A stretch of DNA of 64,000 nucleotides from QYQD01 sp040754095 (GCA_040754095.1 JBFMFO010000004.1:62001-126000); one strand, 5' to 3'. Counted from the stretch's first letter, positions 42,123 to 50,313 are shown. Numbers and translations: made by a program. The notes: generated by a model not told the origin, from the sequence alone.

Positions 42123-42514
42123 TTCTCATTGATTCGTCCGTCTGGATCGACTACTTCAACGGCAATAAAACGGCGCAGACGGATTGGCTGGATTCTTCAC
42201 TTGGAGATATCCCCATTATAATAGGCGATCTCATCCTGACCGAAGTACTTCAGGGATTTCAAAGCGATAGGGACTTCAAGATCGCAAGGGATCTTCTCTT
42301 ACGCATCCCATTCATGCCAATGGGAGGACAGGCATTGGCCTTAGAGAGCGCGATGAACTATAGACTTCTCAGGAGGAGAGGCGTTACGGTGAGGAAGACC
42401 ATAGATGTCATGATTGGAACTTTCTGTATCCACTACCAGCTACCATTGTTACATGACGACAGGGATTTTGATCCGATGGTGAAGTTCTTGGGACTGAAGA
42501 CAATCAATACATAA
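42119..42514 (+). CDS. vapC: VapC-type PIN-domain toxin
   Basis: 131 residues from MILIDSSVWIDYF, overlapping vapB by four bases. PIN acidic residues: D5 in LIDSSVW, E in LTEVLQGF, D in TIDVMIGTF and D in HDDRDFDPM. VapC toxins cleave tRNA or rRNA; VapB keeps it silent. Complete and likely functional. Confidence 0.92.
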   Translation: MILIDSSVWIDYFNGNKTAQTDWLDSSLGDIPIIIGDLILTEVLQGFQSDRDFKIARDLLLRIPFMPMGGQALALESAMNYRLLRRRGVTVRKTIDVMIGTFCIHYQLPLLHDDRDFDPMVKFLGLKTINT

Positions 42515-42541
42515 TCAGTCGCTACCGGATCGCCGATGTAT

Positions 42542-42709
42542 CCGGTCAGGCTGAAGCCGACTCGTTCGCCTTTATTTTCACAATCTTCGTGGGCTGACCT
42601 TCTTCACCCTCCAGCCGGTAACCATAGGCAGACAGCGTCTGGAGGGCAGGGCGTCCAAAAAGGAAGTCCATATCCTCCTTCTTTATGCCCAACTTTTCCT
42701 CCATAAACA
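42542..42709 (-). pseudogene. Duplicated 3' fragment of the cysteine-cluster gene
   Basis: Nearly identical to the last ~52 codons of the gene at 43540-44439: MEEKLGIKKEDMDFLFGRPA, LQTLSAYGYRLEGEEGQPTK, ending ANESASA instead of ANEPASA. Differs from the complete copy at only a handful of bases, so a recent duplication. 42710-42800 on the same strand reads AEIAEGASYAAVEQCPEG, an unrelated fragment I do not recognise. Confidence 0.75.
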
Positions 42710-42842
42710 CTGGAAGAATGGGGACGCCCATCCCCCACGGATACCCCTTCGGGGCACTGCTCAACTGCCGCATAGGAGGCTCCCTCCGCAATCTCAGCCA
42801 TTTAATACTTGTCATCTGTCAGTCATTGGCGTATATTGAGAT

Positions 42843-43160
42843 ATGCTCTTTATTGAGACCCCGGTTTTCACAAGAGAACTTCAGAATGTATTGCCAGACG
42901 AGTCGTACCGGCAACTGCAACAGGCGTTGGCAATTCGCCCAGGGGCCGGAAGTATTATTCAAGGTGCCGGCGGACTGCGTAAGCTCCGATGGCACATTCC
43001 CGGTGCAGGCAAACGAGGCAGCCTGCGGGTGATTTACTATTGGGATCCGCCGGCAGATACCATTTATATGCTTCTGACATACAAGAAGAGCAAGCAGGAA
43101 AATCTCACGCCGGATCAGCTAAAGGTTTTGAGCAAGCTGGTCAAGGAGTACCTACAATGA
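42843..43160 (+). CDS. RelE/HigB-like type II toxin
   Basis: 105 residues: MLFIETPVFTRELQNVLPDE, LRKLRWHIPGAGKRGSLRVI, YYWDPPADTIYMLLTYKKSK, ENLTPDQLKVLSKLV. This matches the RelE-superfamily toxins of the HigB/DUF1044 kind (the R..G-KRGG..R-IYY core). They cut mRNA on the ribosome. Its stop overlaps the antitoxin start. Confidence 0.85.
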   Translation: MLFIETPVFTRELQNVLPDESYRQLQQALAIRPGAGSIIQGAGGLRKLRWHIPGAGKRGSLRVIYYWDPPADTIYMLLTYKKSKQENLTPDQLKVLSKLVKEYLQ

Positions 43161-43447
43161 ACGAAAAGGATTTTGACAATCTGGTTAAAAGCATTAAAGA
43201 GGCGGGGCAGATCAAAAAAGGCATGTTGTCCCCCAGCCGTCGATTCGAGTTCAGCCCTTTGGATATTAAAGCAATACGCGAAAAGTTGAAAAAATCTCAG
43301 TCCGAGTTTGCACTGATGCTTGGCGTAAGCATTTCGACGCTCCAGAATTGGGAACAAGGAAGGCGTAGACCGGAGGGGCCGGCAAGAGTTCTACTGAAAA
43401 TCGCATCAAAGAACCCAAAAGCTGTAGCCGAGGCGCTCAGTTCATAG
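43157..43447 (+). CDS. HigA-like XRE antitoxin
   Basis: 96 residues from MNEKDFDNLVKSIKEAGQIK, start in the ATGA overlap. The XRE helix-turn-helix lies at about 40-85: DIKAIREKLKKSQSEFALML, GVSISTLQNWEQGRRRPEGP. Toxin-first order is usual for HigBA. It neutralises the toxin and represses the operon. Confidence 0.9.
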   Translation: MNEKDFDNLVKSIKEAGQIKKGMLSPSRRFEFSPLDIKAIREKLKKSQSEFALMLGVSISTLQNWEQGRRRPEGPARVLLKIASKNPKAVAEALSS

Positions 43448-43463
43448 CCGTGGGGTGGAATAA

Positions 43464-43530
43464 GAGGACGTTGTTTCTCACATTGCATAACTTGTTTACT
43501 ACTTTCCACTTTCTCAATAATACGGAATCA
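43464..43530. repeat. Direct repeat DR, right copy
   Basis: GACGTTGTTTCTCACATTGC, ATAACTTGTTTACTACTTTC, CACTTTCTCAAT: pair of 41513-41590. It is followed by the true 3' end of the cysteine-cluster gene, as the left copy is followed (after the vapBC insertion) by the duplicated fragment. Confidence 0.6.
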
Positions 43531-43539
43531 CCAGGCCGG

Positions 43540-44439
43540 TTAAGCTGAAGCCGGCTCGTTAGCCTTTATTTTTACAATCTTCGTGGGCTGACCTTCTTCA
43601 CCCTCCAGCCGGTAACCGTAGGCAGACAGCGTCTGGAGGGCAGGGCGTCCAAAAAGGAAGTCCATATCCTCCTTCTTTATGCCCAACTTTTCCTCCATAA
43701 ACATGCGGACGTGCAGGTCGTAGAGAATTATATCCAGGGCCTTATCCTCAGATGTATGATCCATCTCCCGGCCTTTCTCCAGGATGGAACTCAATAATTC
43801 GTGCGAACAACGCTTTTCATGCGCCGCAATCACTTCCCACAGGGGGTTGTCTTCGGAGAGAATAGCCCTTCTGTCCAGGGGCTTAAGTGATGAAAATACC
43901 TCAAAGCTTTCCGGATTCCAGCATTCCAACGTCCGGCATTGCCGGGGACGGTTTTCATAAATGCTGCACCCCTTGTCTTTGTAAAATATACACGGACCTT
44001 CGTCGCCTTCCTCTTTTACTTTTATCAGTTCCCCGGTCAGGATTACCGTGCGTCCTTCCTTCGGTGAATAGCCGATCTCGCCTTTTCTGAGCGTTATAAT
44101 ATCTTTCTTATCCAGGACGCCGTTCATCAAAAGGGCTAAATCCTCTTCGTAGAGAGTAGGGCTGCTCTCCTGGCAACAATCGCCGCAGCGTACACAATAA
44201 GGCCGGGTGGCATAAATCGCCCTGGTCATCAAGGTATTTGTCCTCTGCCAGGCCTCGGCCATTTCTTCCGGGGTAAGGCCGTCCCATTTTTTATAAATCT
44301 CCTGGTAAGCAGGATTTTCCTCCACCGCCTTTATTACCTCGTTTAATTTGGCCTTGGAATGCGCCGCTTTTAAAAGACTGGACATGATCTGCCGCCATAA
44401 TATGCCGAACTGGTCTCTATCGATTCTTTCAGCTAACAC
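43540..44439 (-). CDS. YkgJ-family cysteine cluster protein
   Basis: 299 residues. Cysteine cluster YCVRCGDCCQESSPTLYEED near 101-120, CIFYKDKGCSIYENRPRQCR near 169-188 and TLECWNPESF; pattern of the Zn/Fe-chelating CxxCxxCC (UPF0153/YkgJ) family of unknown function. Flanking parts are helical. Full length here, with its last 52 codons duplicated at 42542. Probably binds a metal or Fe-S centre. Confidence 0.85.
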   Translation of the reverse strand: MLAERIDRDQFGILWRQIMSSLLKAAHSKAKLNEVIKAVEENPAYQEIYKKWDGLTPEEMAEAWQRTNTLMTRAIYATRPYCVRCGDCCQESSPTLYEEDLALLMNGVLDKKDIITLRKGEIGYSPKEGRTVILTGELIKVKEEGDEGPCIFYKDKGCSIYENRPRQCRTLECWNPESFEVFSSLKPLDRRAILSEDNPLWEVIAAHEKRCSHELLSSILEKGREMDHTSEDKALDIILYDLHVRMFMEEKLGIKKEDMDFLFGRPALQTLSAYGYRLEGEEGQPTKIVKIKANEPASA

Positions 44440-44548
44440 TTTGTTCCTCCCGGATGATTCTTCTTGAATGTGTTTTTTACATCACAAAGGCCGCCAACGC
44501 CACCTTTTTTTGCGGATTGTGTAAGAGGCCTGTCTCTAACCATTCTTA

Positions 44549-44645
44549 AGGGAACCCCCAGTTTCTTCGCTTCACGGCTTGCGCAGCGATCCGCCTAATG
44601 CGGACTACTCCGGCAAGTTTCGCTCAGAAACATAGGGATTCCTAA
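44549..44645. repeat. R2 dispersed repeat, copy 5 (internally deleted)
   Basis: AAGGGAACCCCCAGTTTCTT at the left, AAACATAGGGATTCCT at the right, central ~70 bp missing and replaced by CCGCCTAATGCGGACT. Confidence 0.65.
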
Positions 44646-44701
44646 AAAGCGGGGAAATTCGCTGTCCAGAAACTAATTGCATTTTTTGCGACTTCTATAT
44701 A

Positions 44702-44869
44702 TTAATTAGCTTGAATCTGGAAGCTGTCGTTTCCGGATTCAAGCTTTCAGCGATCAGCTGTCAGCCGTCAGCAAAAAAATAAGATAAACAACATCTTAAG
44801 CTGAACGCTGAAAGCTGACTGCTGACCGCTCCATACAGAAAACCCCGGTTTTCTGTATGGAAACTAATT
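44702..44869. repeat. R1 dispersed repeat, copy 6
   Basis: TTAATTAGCTTGAATCTGGA left, inner TTTCCGGATTCAAGC; right end TTTTCTGTATGGAAACTAAT. AGCTGAACGCTGAAAGCTGA in the centre. Immediately upstream of the BamE-like gene. Confidence 0.6.
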
Positions 44870-44900
44870 GCTTAAAAATAGTTTTTGCATAAGGGGTTAT

Positions 44901-45248
44901 ATGAGAAGGCATTTTGGTTTCTATCTATCATTTATGATTGTACTTTTCCTTTTGTTGGCGTGTAGCGGGCCGTCGGTAAAATATTATGCCTCAGATGCCT
45001 GCCTGGTCAAAAAGGGGGAAACGACCAAAAAGGATATCATGGCGCTATTCGGCCAGCCGAACAGCGTGGAAACCCGGCCGGATGGTTCTGAATGCTGGTA
45101 TTATAATAATGAGAAAAAGGACCTCATGGGTAAGATACCCTATCTGGGAGAAAAACTGTCAAAGAAAGAGATAGAGACAATTAAAATCGAATTCGCAGGC
45201 GAAGTAGTCTCCAATTGTTATTACACGGTAAAAGAAGACGTGCGATAA
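44901..45248 (+). CDS. BamE/OmlA-like lipoprotein
   Basis: 115 residues from MRRHFGFYLSFMIVLFLLLA, with AAGGGG seven bases upstream. Lipobox LLLAC (lipidated Cys 21). The mature part, LVKKGETTKKDIMALFGQPNSVETRPDG and SECWYYNN, matches the BamE/SmpA-OmlA fold motif (K.G.T...V...lG.P......W.Y). Outer-membrane lipoprotein, possibly of the BAM complex, but such domains are widespread. First gene before pcm-dedA-pcnB. Confidence 0.75.
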   Translation: MRRHFGFYLSFMIVLFLLLACSGPSVKYYASDACLVKKGETTKKDIMALFGQPNSVETRPDGSECWYYNNEKKDLMGKIPYLGEKLSKKEIETIKIEFAGEVVSNCYYTVKEDVR

Positions 45249-45305
45249 CGTGGTCTATCCCTGGTTTTTCCCGAGACAAGCCAGATTAAAACCAGGCGTA
45301 AAATT

Positions 45306-45980
45306 ATGCTCCTTGATGTCCCCATAGATTACGATAAGGCCCGCCAGAGGATGGTGGAAACCCAGATTATAGCCCGTGGTATAAAAGACCCGCGGGTTAT
45401 CGGGGCTATGCGTAAGGTGCCGCGCCACTGCTTCATTGAAGAGGGCCTATACAGCCAGGCGTACAGTGATTATCCCCTGCCCATTGGTGAAAAACAGACT
45501 ATTTCTCAACCCTACATAGTGGCTTTAATGACCGAGGCCCTGGAACTGAAAGGGACTGAACGGGTGCTGGAGATCGGCGCCGGATCAGGCTACCAGACTG
45601 CCATCCTGGCCGAGTTAGCCCATAAGGTTTACTCCATAGAACGCATAAATAATCTGGTCATCCGGGCCCGCCGGACCCTGGATGCACTGGGATATCGGAA
45701 TGTCATTATCAAGTTTTCAGACGGGACTCTGGGCTGGAAAGAGGAAGCCCCCTTTGATGCTATTATCGTCACGGCGGGCGCTCCGGCCATCCCTCCCCCT
45801 CTAATCGACCAACTGGCCAGTCCGGGAAGGCTGGTCATCCCGGTGGGAGACCGCTGGTCCCAGTCACTTATAAGAATCGTAAAAGAGGGCGATAAGATCA
45901 GAGAAGAAGATCTAGGTGGAGTGCGCTTTGTAAGCCTCATCGGAGAATGCGGCTGGGAAGAAAATAATCATGATCGCTGA
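45306..45980 (+). CDS. pcm: Protein-L-isoaspartate O-methyltransferase
   Basis: 224 residues. MVETQIIARGIKDPRVIGAMRKVPRHCF, YSDYPLPIGEKQTISQPYIV (substrate motif), RVLEIGAGSGYQTAILAELA (SAM-binding) and DAIIVTAGAPAIPPPLIDQL. Methylates isoaspartyl residues in damaged proteins, starting their repair. Overlaps dedA by 11 bases; operon pcm-dedA-pcnB. Confidence 0.95.
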   Translation: MLLDVPIDYDKARQRMVETQIIARGIKDPRVIGAMRKVPRHCFIEEGLYSQAYSDYPLPIGEKQTISQPYIVALMTEALELKGTERVLEIGAGSGYQTAILAELAHKVYSIERINNLVIRARRTLDALGYRNVIIKFSDGTLGWKEEAPFDAIIVTAGAPAIPPPLIDQLASPGRLVIPVGDRWSQSLIRIVKEGDKIREEDLGGVRFVSLIGECGWEENNHDR

Positions 45981-46623
45981 GCTGATTGAAATCTTAAGCC
46001 GGTTTATTATTGATACAATCAATGTCCTGGGTTATTGGGGTATTGTCTGTCTCATGGCTATTGAGAGCGCCTGTATTCCTCTGCCCTCGGAAATCATTAT
46101 GCCCTTCTCCGGCTATCTGGTTTTAACGGGGAGGCTTGATCTCTGGGTCGCAGGCTTCATGGGCGCCTTGGGCTGTGTAGCAGGTTCGGTTGTGGCCTAC
46201 ACAGCGGGTATTTACGGCGGCCGGCCCTGGTTAGAGAAATACGGCCGTTATATCCTTATCTCACACCGGGACATCAAAATGGCCGACCAGTGGTTCAGCC
46301 GTTATGGAGAAGCGGCTATCTTTTTCAGCCGTCTTTTGCCTGTAATCCGCACCTTTATTTCCCTTCCCGCGGGGATAGCCCGCATGCCCTTCTGGCGTTT
46401 CATTATATATACTTTTCTGGGATCATTCCCCTGGTGCCTGGGATTGGCCTACATAGGGCTGCAACTTGGTCACAACTGGCCTTCTCTGCGGCACTACTTT
46501 CATAAATTCGATATGGTAATCGGCCTGGTGGGCGTAGCCGCTGTCGTATGGTACGTCCGTCGGCACCTGCGACATTTAAAAGAAACAGAGGCCGATTTAC
46601 GCAATGAAAGAAGGGCTGAGTAG
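45970..46623 (+). CDS. DedA family membrane protein
   Basis: 217 residues, several membrane helices. MAIESACIPLPSEIIMPFSG is the re-entrant loop of DedA, and FFSRLLPVIRTFISLPAGIA the second, with the conserved Arg and Pro-Gly. Members transport or flip undecaprenyl phosphate or phospholipids in the inner membrane. Start overlaps pcm by 11 bases; its TAG stop overlaps the GTG start of pcnB. Confidence 0.93.
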   Translation: MIAELIEILSRFIIDTINVLGYWGIVCLMAIESACIPLPSEIIMPFSGYLVLTGRLDLWVAGFMGALGCVAGSVVAYTAGIYGGRPWLEKYGRYILISHRDIKMADQWFSRYGEAAIFFSRLLPVIRTFISLPAGIARMPFWRFIIYTFLGSFPWCLGLAYIGLQLGHNWPSLRHYFHKFDMVIGLVGVAAVVWYVRRHLRHLKETEADLRNERRAE

Positions 46624-47912
46624 TGATTGACCGGGGCATAGATACATCACAACAACGCCCGGTCACAGTCATTCCCAGATCAGAACACCCCATCTCGCGT
46701 AAAGACATCGACCCGGATGCCTTAAGGGTACTTTACAAGCTGAAAAACCATGGCTATCTGGCCTATCTGGTGGGAGGAGGCGTCCGGGACCTTTTCCTGG
46801 GCCGAAAGCCCAAGGATTTTGACGTGGCTACCAACGCCCGGCCCAGCGAGATTAAAGAACTATTTCGTAACAGTCGCCTTATCGGACGCCGATTCCGGTT
46901 GGTACAGGTATTCTTTAAAGGGGGTAAGGTGGTGGAGGTTTCGACCTTTCGATGCCGTTCGGAATTTGACCCTGCCGATGAGGCCCTACAGGATAATAAT
47001 ACTTATGGAACGTCGGGGGAAGACGCCTTACGCCGCGATCTGACTATAAACGCCCTTTTCTATAATATCGCCGATTTTTCGGTGCTGGACTATGTGGGCG
47101 GGGTAGAAGACCTCAAACACGGGATCGTCCGGGTCATCGGAGAACCGGAGGCCCGGTTTATCAGGGACCCGGTGCGCATGATGCGCGCCATACGGCATGC
47201 GGCGCGCACCGGCTTTACCATAGAAGAAAATACCTTTCGGGCCATAGAGAAAAACAGGGACAGGATATGGCTCTGTCCGGTATCGAGAATACGTGATGAA
47301 TGGCTCAGGGATTTTACCGGCGGCAGCGCCGCCGCGTGTGTGAAATTGATGATAAGAACCGGTTTCTTCTTTTCTCTCTTTTCCTTTTACGAACCGGTGC
47401 TTAAGAAAGAAGCGGAGAAGTTAACCCCTTTCCTCCTGGCGCTCCTTCGCAGACTGGACAGGCTTTGTTCCGAGGGTACGCCGGTTAGCCAGGCATTTAT
47501 GTTCGCCCTTTTTCTACTCCCCTGGTTCCGTGCATCCGGCCTGGCCTGGTCACCATCATCTCTCTCCCCCAACCCCTGGTTTACAGAAGACATACGGCAG
47601 GCCGTACACGGGGCCTTGGGAATCTTTGATATTAAGCGATCCGATCGGGAAAACGCATCCCACCTTCTCGCGGCGCAACCTGTCCTTTCAGAAATAGCGG
47701 ACAGCGGACAGATCCCCCGGCGTATCAGACCGCGCCGGTATCCCCTTGAGGCCATAAGGCTGTTCTTGCTGGCGGCGGAGGCCGAAGATAAATCAGTTCC
47801 GCCAGCTACCATAAACCTCCTTTATAAACCCTCACGCAGCACAAAGAAACAGCCGTGGCGCAGGCGTAAAAAACGCCGGCCACAGCCTACGGGCGACATC
47901 ACTGGTCATTAG
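46623..47912 (+). CDS. pcnB: Poly(A) polymerase I / tRNA nucleotidyltransferase family
   Basis: 429 residues from GTG 46623. GYLAYLVGGGVRDLFLGRKP and DFDVATNAR (G-G-x-V-R-D and DxD catalytic core), then RRFRLVQVFFKGGKVVEV, DALRRDLTINALFYN (RRD) and RFIRDPVRMMRAIRHAART (template region). The Lys/Arg-rich tail (KKQPWRRRKKRRPQP) is typical of PcnB rather than CCA enzymes. It adds poly(A) tails to RNA. Ends in a small inverted-repeat spacer. Confidence 0.93.
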   Translation: MIDRGIDTSQQRPVTVIPRSEHPISRKDIDPDALRVLYKLKNHGYLAYLVGGGVRDLFLGRKPKDFDVATNARPSEIKELFRNSRLIGRRFRLVQVFFKGGKVVEVSTFRCRSEFDPADEALQDNNTYGTSGEDALRRDLTINALFYNIADFSVLDYVGGVEDLKHGIVRVIGEPEARFIRDPVRMMRAIRHAARTGFTIEENTFRAIEKNRDRIWLCPVSRIRDEWLRDFTGGSAAACVKLMIRTGFFFSLFSFYEPVLKKEAEKLTPFLLALLRRLDRLCSEGTPVSQAFMFALFLLPWFRASGLAWSPSSLSPNPWFTEDIRQAVHGALGIFDIKRSDRENASHLLAAQPVLSEIADSGQIPRRIRPRRYPLEAIRLFLLAAEAEDKSVPPATINLLYKPSRSTKKQPWRRRKKRRPQPTGDITGH

Positions 47913-47984
47913 TCAGCGGTCATTGGTTAAGAGTGTAAGATTTCACTTTTACCAGTGACAAATGACTATTGACTAATGACATTC
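47905..47984. terminator. Inverted repeat between convergent pcnB and DUF4398 gene (includes R7)
   Basis: GTCATTAGTCA at 47905-47915 (containing the pcnB TAG) is complemented by TGACTAATGAC at 47970-47980. Nearby ACTGGTCATT and CCAGTGACAAATGAC pair too. 47953-47984 is the 32-base word found also upstream of cbiM. No T-run, so terminator function is uncertain. Confidence 0.4.
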
Positions 47985-48004
47985 ACTATAGATTATTTGT
48001 GTGA

Positions 48005-48613
48005 CTATCTTCTCTTCGCCCTCTTTTTCTTTTTGGCCCTGATGTCCGGGATGGAGGCCTTTTTTATGGCCAGTTCAATTTCTTTCTCCAATCCCAAAAG
48101 GGCAGTTCTCAACCCTTGGCTCTCTTCCAGGAACGCCGGGTATTCATCCCTTTTAATCTGAAAATCAGACTCGGACAGGGCCAGCTCTATATCCTCCAGC
48201 CGGTAATTGAACTTGTCTCTGTCCTTGTCCCGGAGATTAGATGCCCCGGCCAACATCTTTCTTGTTTTGTCTCGATTGTCTTTTAATTCAGCCAATACTT
48301 GTTCGGCCTGAGCCTCCGCTTTGGACTTATTCTCTTCGGCTGCCTTTAATGCTGCTTCTGCCCGGGCCCTGGCCAGGAGCGCAGCCTCTTTCGCCTCTTT
48401 ATACCTTCCCGCTCTTATCTCCGTTTGGACATGCTCAAGGGCCTTTCGCGCTGAGCCAAGCTCTACCCCGGCATAAATCTCAGCCCGGGCATTTAGGGCC
48501 GCCTTATAGACCCTATCCGCCGCCTCTATTTCTTTTTGAGGCGGCTCGGAGCAGGAAGCCAGGACTACCAGAGCGACAAAGGTCAACAAAAAGTAACGGG
48601 TCAGAAAGTACAT
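48005..48613 (-). CDS. DUF4398-like lipoprotein
   Basis: 202 residues. Signal peptide with lipobox VLASC (Cys 21). The mature part is almost pure alpha-helix with repeats of Ala, Glu, Lys and Arg (EIEAADRVYKAALNARAEIY, AEAALKAAEENKSKAEAQAE), probably coiled coil, ending in the basic tail KKKKRAKRR. DUF4398/LPP20-type outer-membrane helices that may contact peptidoglycan. The start at 48613 is the first Met, giving MYFLTRYFLLTFVALVVL. Confidence 0.8.
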   Translation of the reverse strand: MYFLTRYFLLTFVALVVLASCSEPPQKEIEAADRVYKAALNARAEIYAGVELGSARKALEHVQTEIRAGRYKEAKEAALLARARAEAALKAAEENKSKAEAQAEQVLAELKDNRDKTRKMLAGASNLRDKDRDKFNYRLEDIELALSESDFQIKRDEYPAFLEESQGLRTALLGLEKEIELAIKKASIPDIRAKKKKRAKRR

Positions 48614-48716
48614 GATGATCCTAACGCCTTATGATACTGTATAGTTTTCAACAGACAGGATATCTTATAACTTAAAAACCAGGTACATTGGAATATTATT
48701 TTTGATAACAGTCTCC

Positions 48717-48795
48717 AGCGACGTAGGGTGGGCTTTGCCCACCATCATTGGCGGCGTAGCGCAGTTTTGGTGGGCGGAGCCCACCCTACGTCGCT
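48717..48795. repeat. R5 REP-like hairpin
   Basis: AGCGACGTAGGGTGGGCT (48717-48734) and its exact complement AGCCCACCCTACGTCGCT (48778-48795), with further pairing TTTGCCCACCA/TGGTGGGCGGA: a long near-perfect palindrome. Such GTAGGGTGGGC palindromes are typical REP/BIME targets of HUH transposases. It appears to have replaced the first half of an R2 copy. Confidence 0.7.
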
Positions 48796-48880
48796 GCTCG
48801 CCCTCGAAGGGTGCCCCACTGCTCCAGCAAGTTACGCTCAGGAACAACAGCTTCCATAAAATTTTGGGGAAAGTCCATCT
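48796..48880. repeat. R2 dispersed repeat, half copy 6
   Basis: GCTCGCCCTCGAAGGGTGCC, CTGCTCCAGCAAGTTACGCT and GGAACAACAGCTTCC: right half of R2 only. Confidence 0.6.
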
Positions 48881-48929
48881 ATTTTTAGCTTGCCTGAGGA
48901 CAAGGCCATTTGTTATAGGTAAAAACAGC

Positions 48930-49060
48930 TATCAGCAATCAGCGCTTAGCTGTCAGCATGTTTGTTATCCATTAACCGTTGTTTCGACATTTTTTTTCGG
49001 TAAACGGTCAACAGTGAACGGTGGACCGGCTTCATGCCGATAGCTGAGTGTCGAAGATTC
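48930..49060. repeat. R1 fragment and R6 copy upstream of nadK
   Basis: CAGCTATCAGCAATCAGCGC (R1-like) followed by R6 words TTAACCGTTGTTTCGAC, TTTTTTTCGGTAAACGG, ACAGTGAACGGTGGACCGG. Ends about 45 bases before nadK. Confidence 0.55.
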
Positions 49061-49106
49061 GCCGGTATTGTGGCGAGCTGAAAGCACATCTATACTGAGG
49101 TGATAC

Positions 49107-49925
49107 ATGCGGAAGATAGGTCTGGTGATAAAAGAGGATAGAAAACCGGAGCAGGTGGCGCGCAGTCTGAAAAAATGGCTCAGGCAACACGGTGTTGAGG
49201 TTTTTACGGACATTTCCAGGCCTGACCTGGATGCCGTAATCGTCCTGGGAGGCGATGGGACTCTGCTTAGGGCGGCCCGGGTGCTTGGTAACAAAAGAAT
49301 TCCGCTGTTGGGAGTCAATCTGGGCAGCCTCGGTTTTCTGACCGAAGTCAGCTATATTCCCCGCCTTTACACGATGCTGGAGCGGTTTCTGGCCGGTGAT
49401 TTCACTGTGGGGAAAAGGATGATGCTCCAGGCTACGGTATCTTCAGAGACTTCAAGGCGCTGGACCGGCAGCGCCCTGAATGAGATAGTCATCAGTAAAG
49501 GGGCCCTTTCCAATATGATTAAGATTTTCGTCTGGGAAGATGACGAACTTATCACCAGCTACGAGGGTGACGGCCTGATCATCTCCACTCCCACCGGTTC
49601 GACGGCTTACAACCTTTCGGCCGGAGGGCCTATCGTCCATCCGGAACTAAAGCTGATTATAATGACGCCTATTTGTCCCTTTATGTTAGGCAGCCGTCCG
49701 ATCATACTTCCTGATTCGGCGAATATAAAAGTAAAAGTGATTGCCAAGTCTCCGGATGTACATCTGATCCTGGACGGGCAGGTTAACTATGAGTTGGGCC
49801 GGGGTGAATCCATAACTGTGAATATCTGCCGGGCAAAAGGGCTGCTGCACATAGTAAAATCACCGGCTAGAGGTTACTTCTCTATATTGCGTAACAAACT
49901 GAAGTGGGGGGAACAAGAGATTTAG
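49107..49925 (+). CDS. nadK: NAD kinase
   Basis: 272 residues. AVIVLGGDGTLLRAARVL (GGDGT), VNLGSLGFLTEV, and GDGLIISTPTGSTAYNLSAG (residues ~155-174), with HPEL following; the complete NAD/diacylglycerol-kinase fold. Phosphorylates NAD+ to NADP+. Start ATG preceded by GAGGTGAT. Single gene between repeat-laden spacers. Confidence 0.96.
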   Translation: MRKIGLVIKEDRKPEQVARSLKKWLRQHGVEVFTDISRPDLDAVIVLGGDGTLLRAARVLGNKRIPLLGVNLGSLGFLTEVSYIPRLYTMLERFLAGDFTVGKRMMLQATVSSETSRRWTGSALNEIVISKGALSNMIKIFVWEDDELITSYEGDGLIISTPTGSTAYNLSAGGPIVHPELKLIIMTPICPFMLGSRPIILPDSANIKVKVIAKSPDVHLILDGQVNYELGRGESITVNICRAKGLLHIVKSPARGYFSILRNKLKWGEQEI

Positions 49926-49971
49926 TTTCCCCTTTCCCCCTCTTTATGGGACTTAAGCCGGAGCCTTTCGT

Positions 49972-50313
49972 CTAATCTGTTATGGTAGTAGTCCCTGATT
50001 CTGTCGCAGAAAGCCTCGACTTTTCCTTTTCCATGGCCTCCCTGCCGGCCTCAATGGCCGAAGACAATATCTGTTTCTTTTGTTCGTAATATTCTTTGCC
50101 ATGTTCAAAAACATGCGCGGCCTTCTCTTTCAGCTCTCCGCCGAGGCCGGCGATGCGGTCTTTACCGGTGTCGGCCCATCCCTTGATCTTTTCCCGCGTT
50201 TCTCTCCCCGAAGCGGGAGCCAGGAGAACCGCCAGGCCCGCACCGACCAGGCTGCCGATAAAGAACGAGAGAACTACCGCCCCTGCGCTATAACCTCTGT
50301 CATCACTCGCCAT
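49972..50313 (-). CDS. YtxH domain protein
   Basis: 113 residues from MASDDRGYSAGA at 50313, with GGGGAGG upstream; a GTG at 50322 gives three extra residues. VVLSFFIGSLVGAGLAVLLAPASGRETREKI is the YtxH signature: one membrane helix followed by the APxSGxETR motif, then a charged helix. Paired with the DUF948 gene that it overlaps, an arrangement common in related bacteria; probable envelope/stress protein. Confidence 0.88.
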   Translation of the reverse strand: MASDDRGYSAGAVVLSFFIGSLVGAGLAVLLAPASGRETREKIKGWADTGKDRIAGLGGELKEKAAHVFEHGKEYYEQKKQILSSAIEAGREAMEKEKSRLSATESGTTTITD

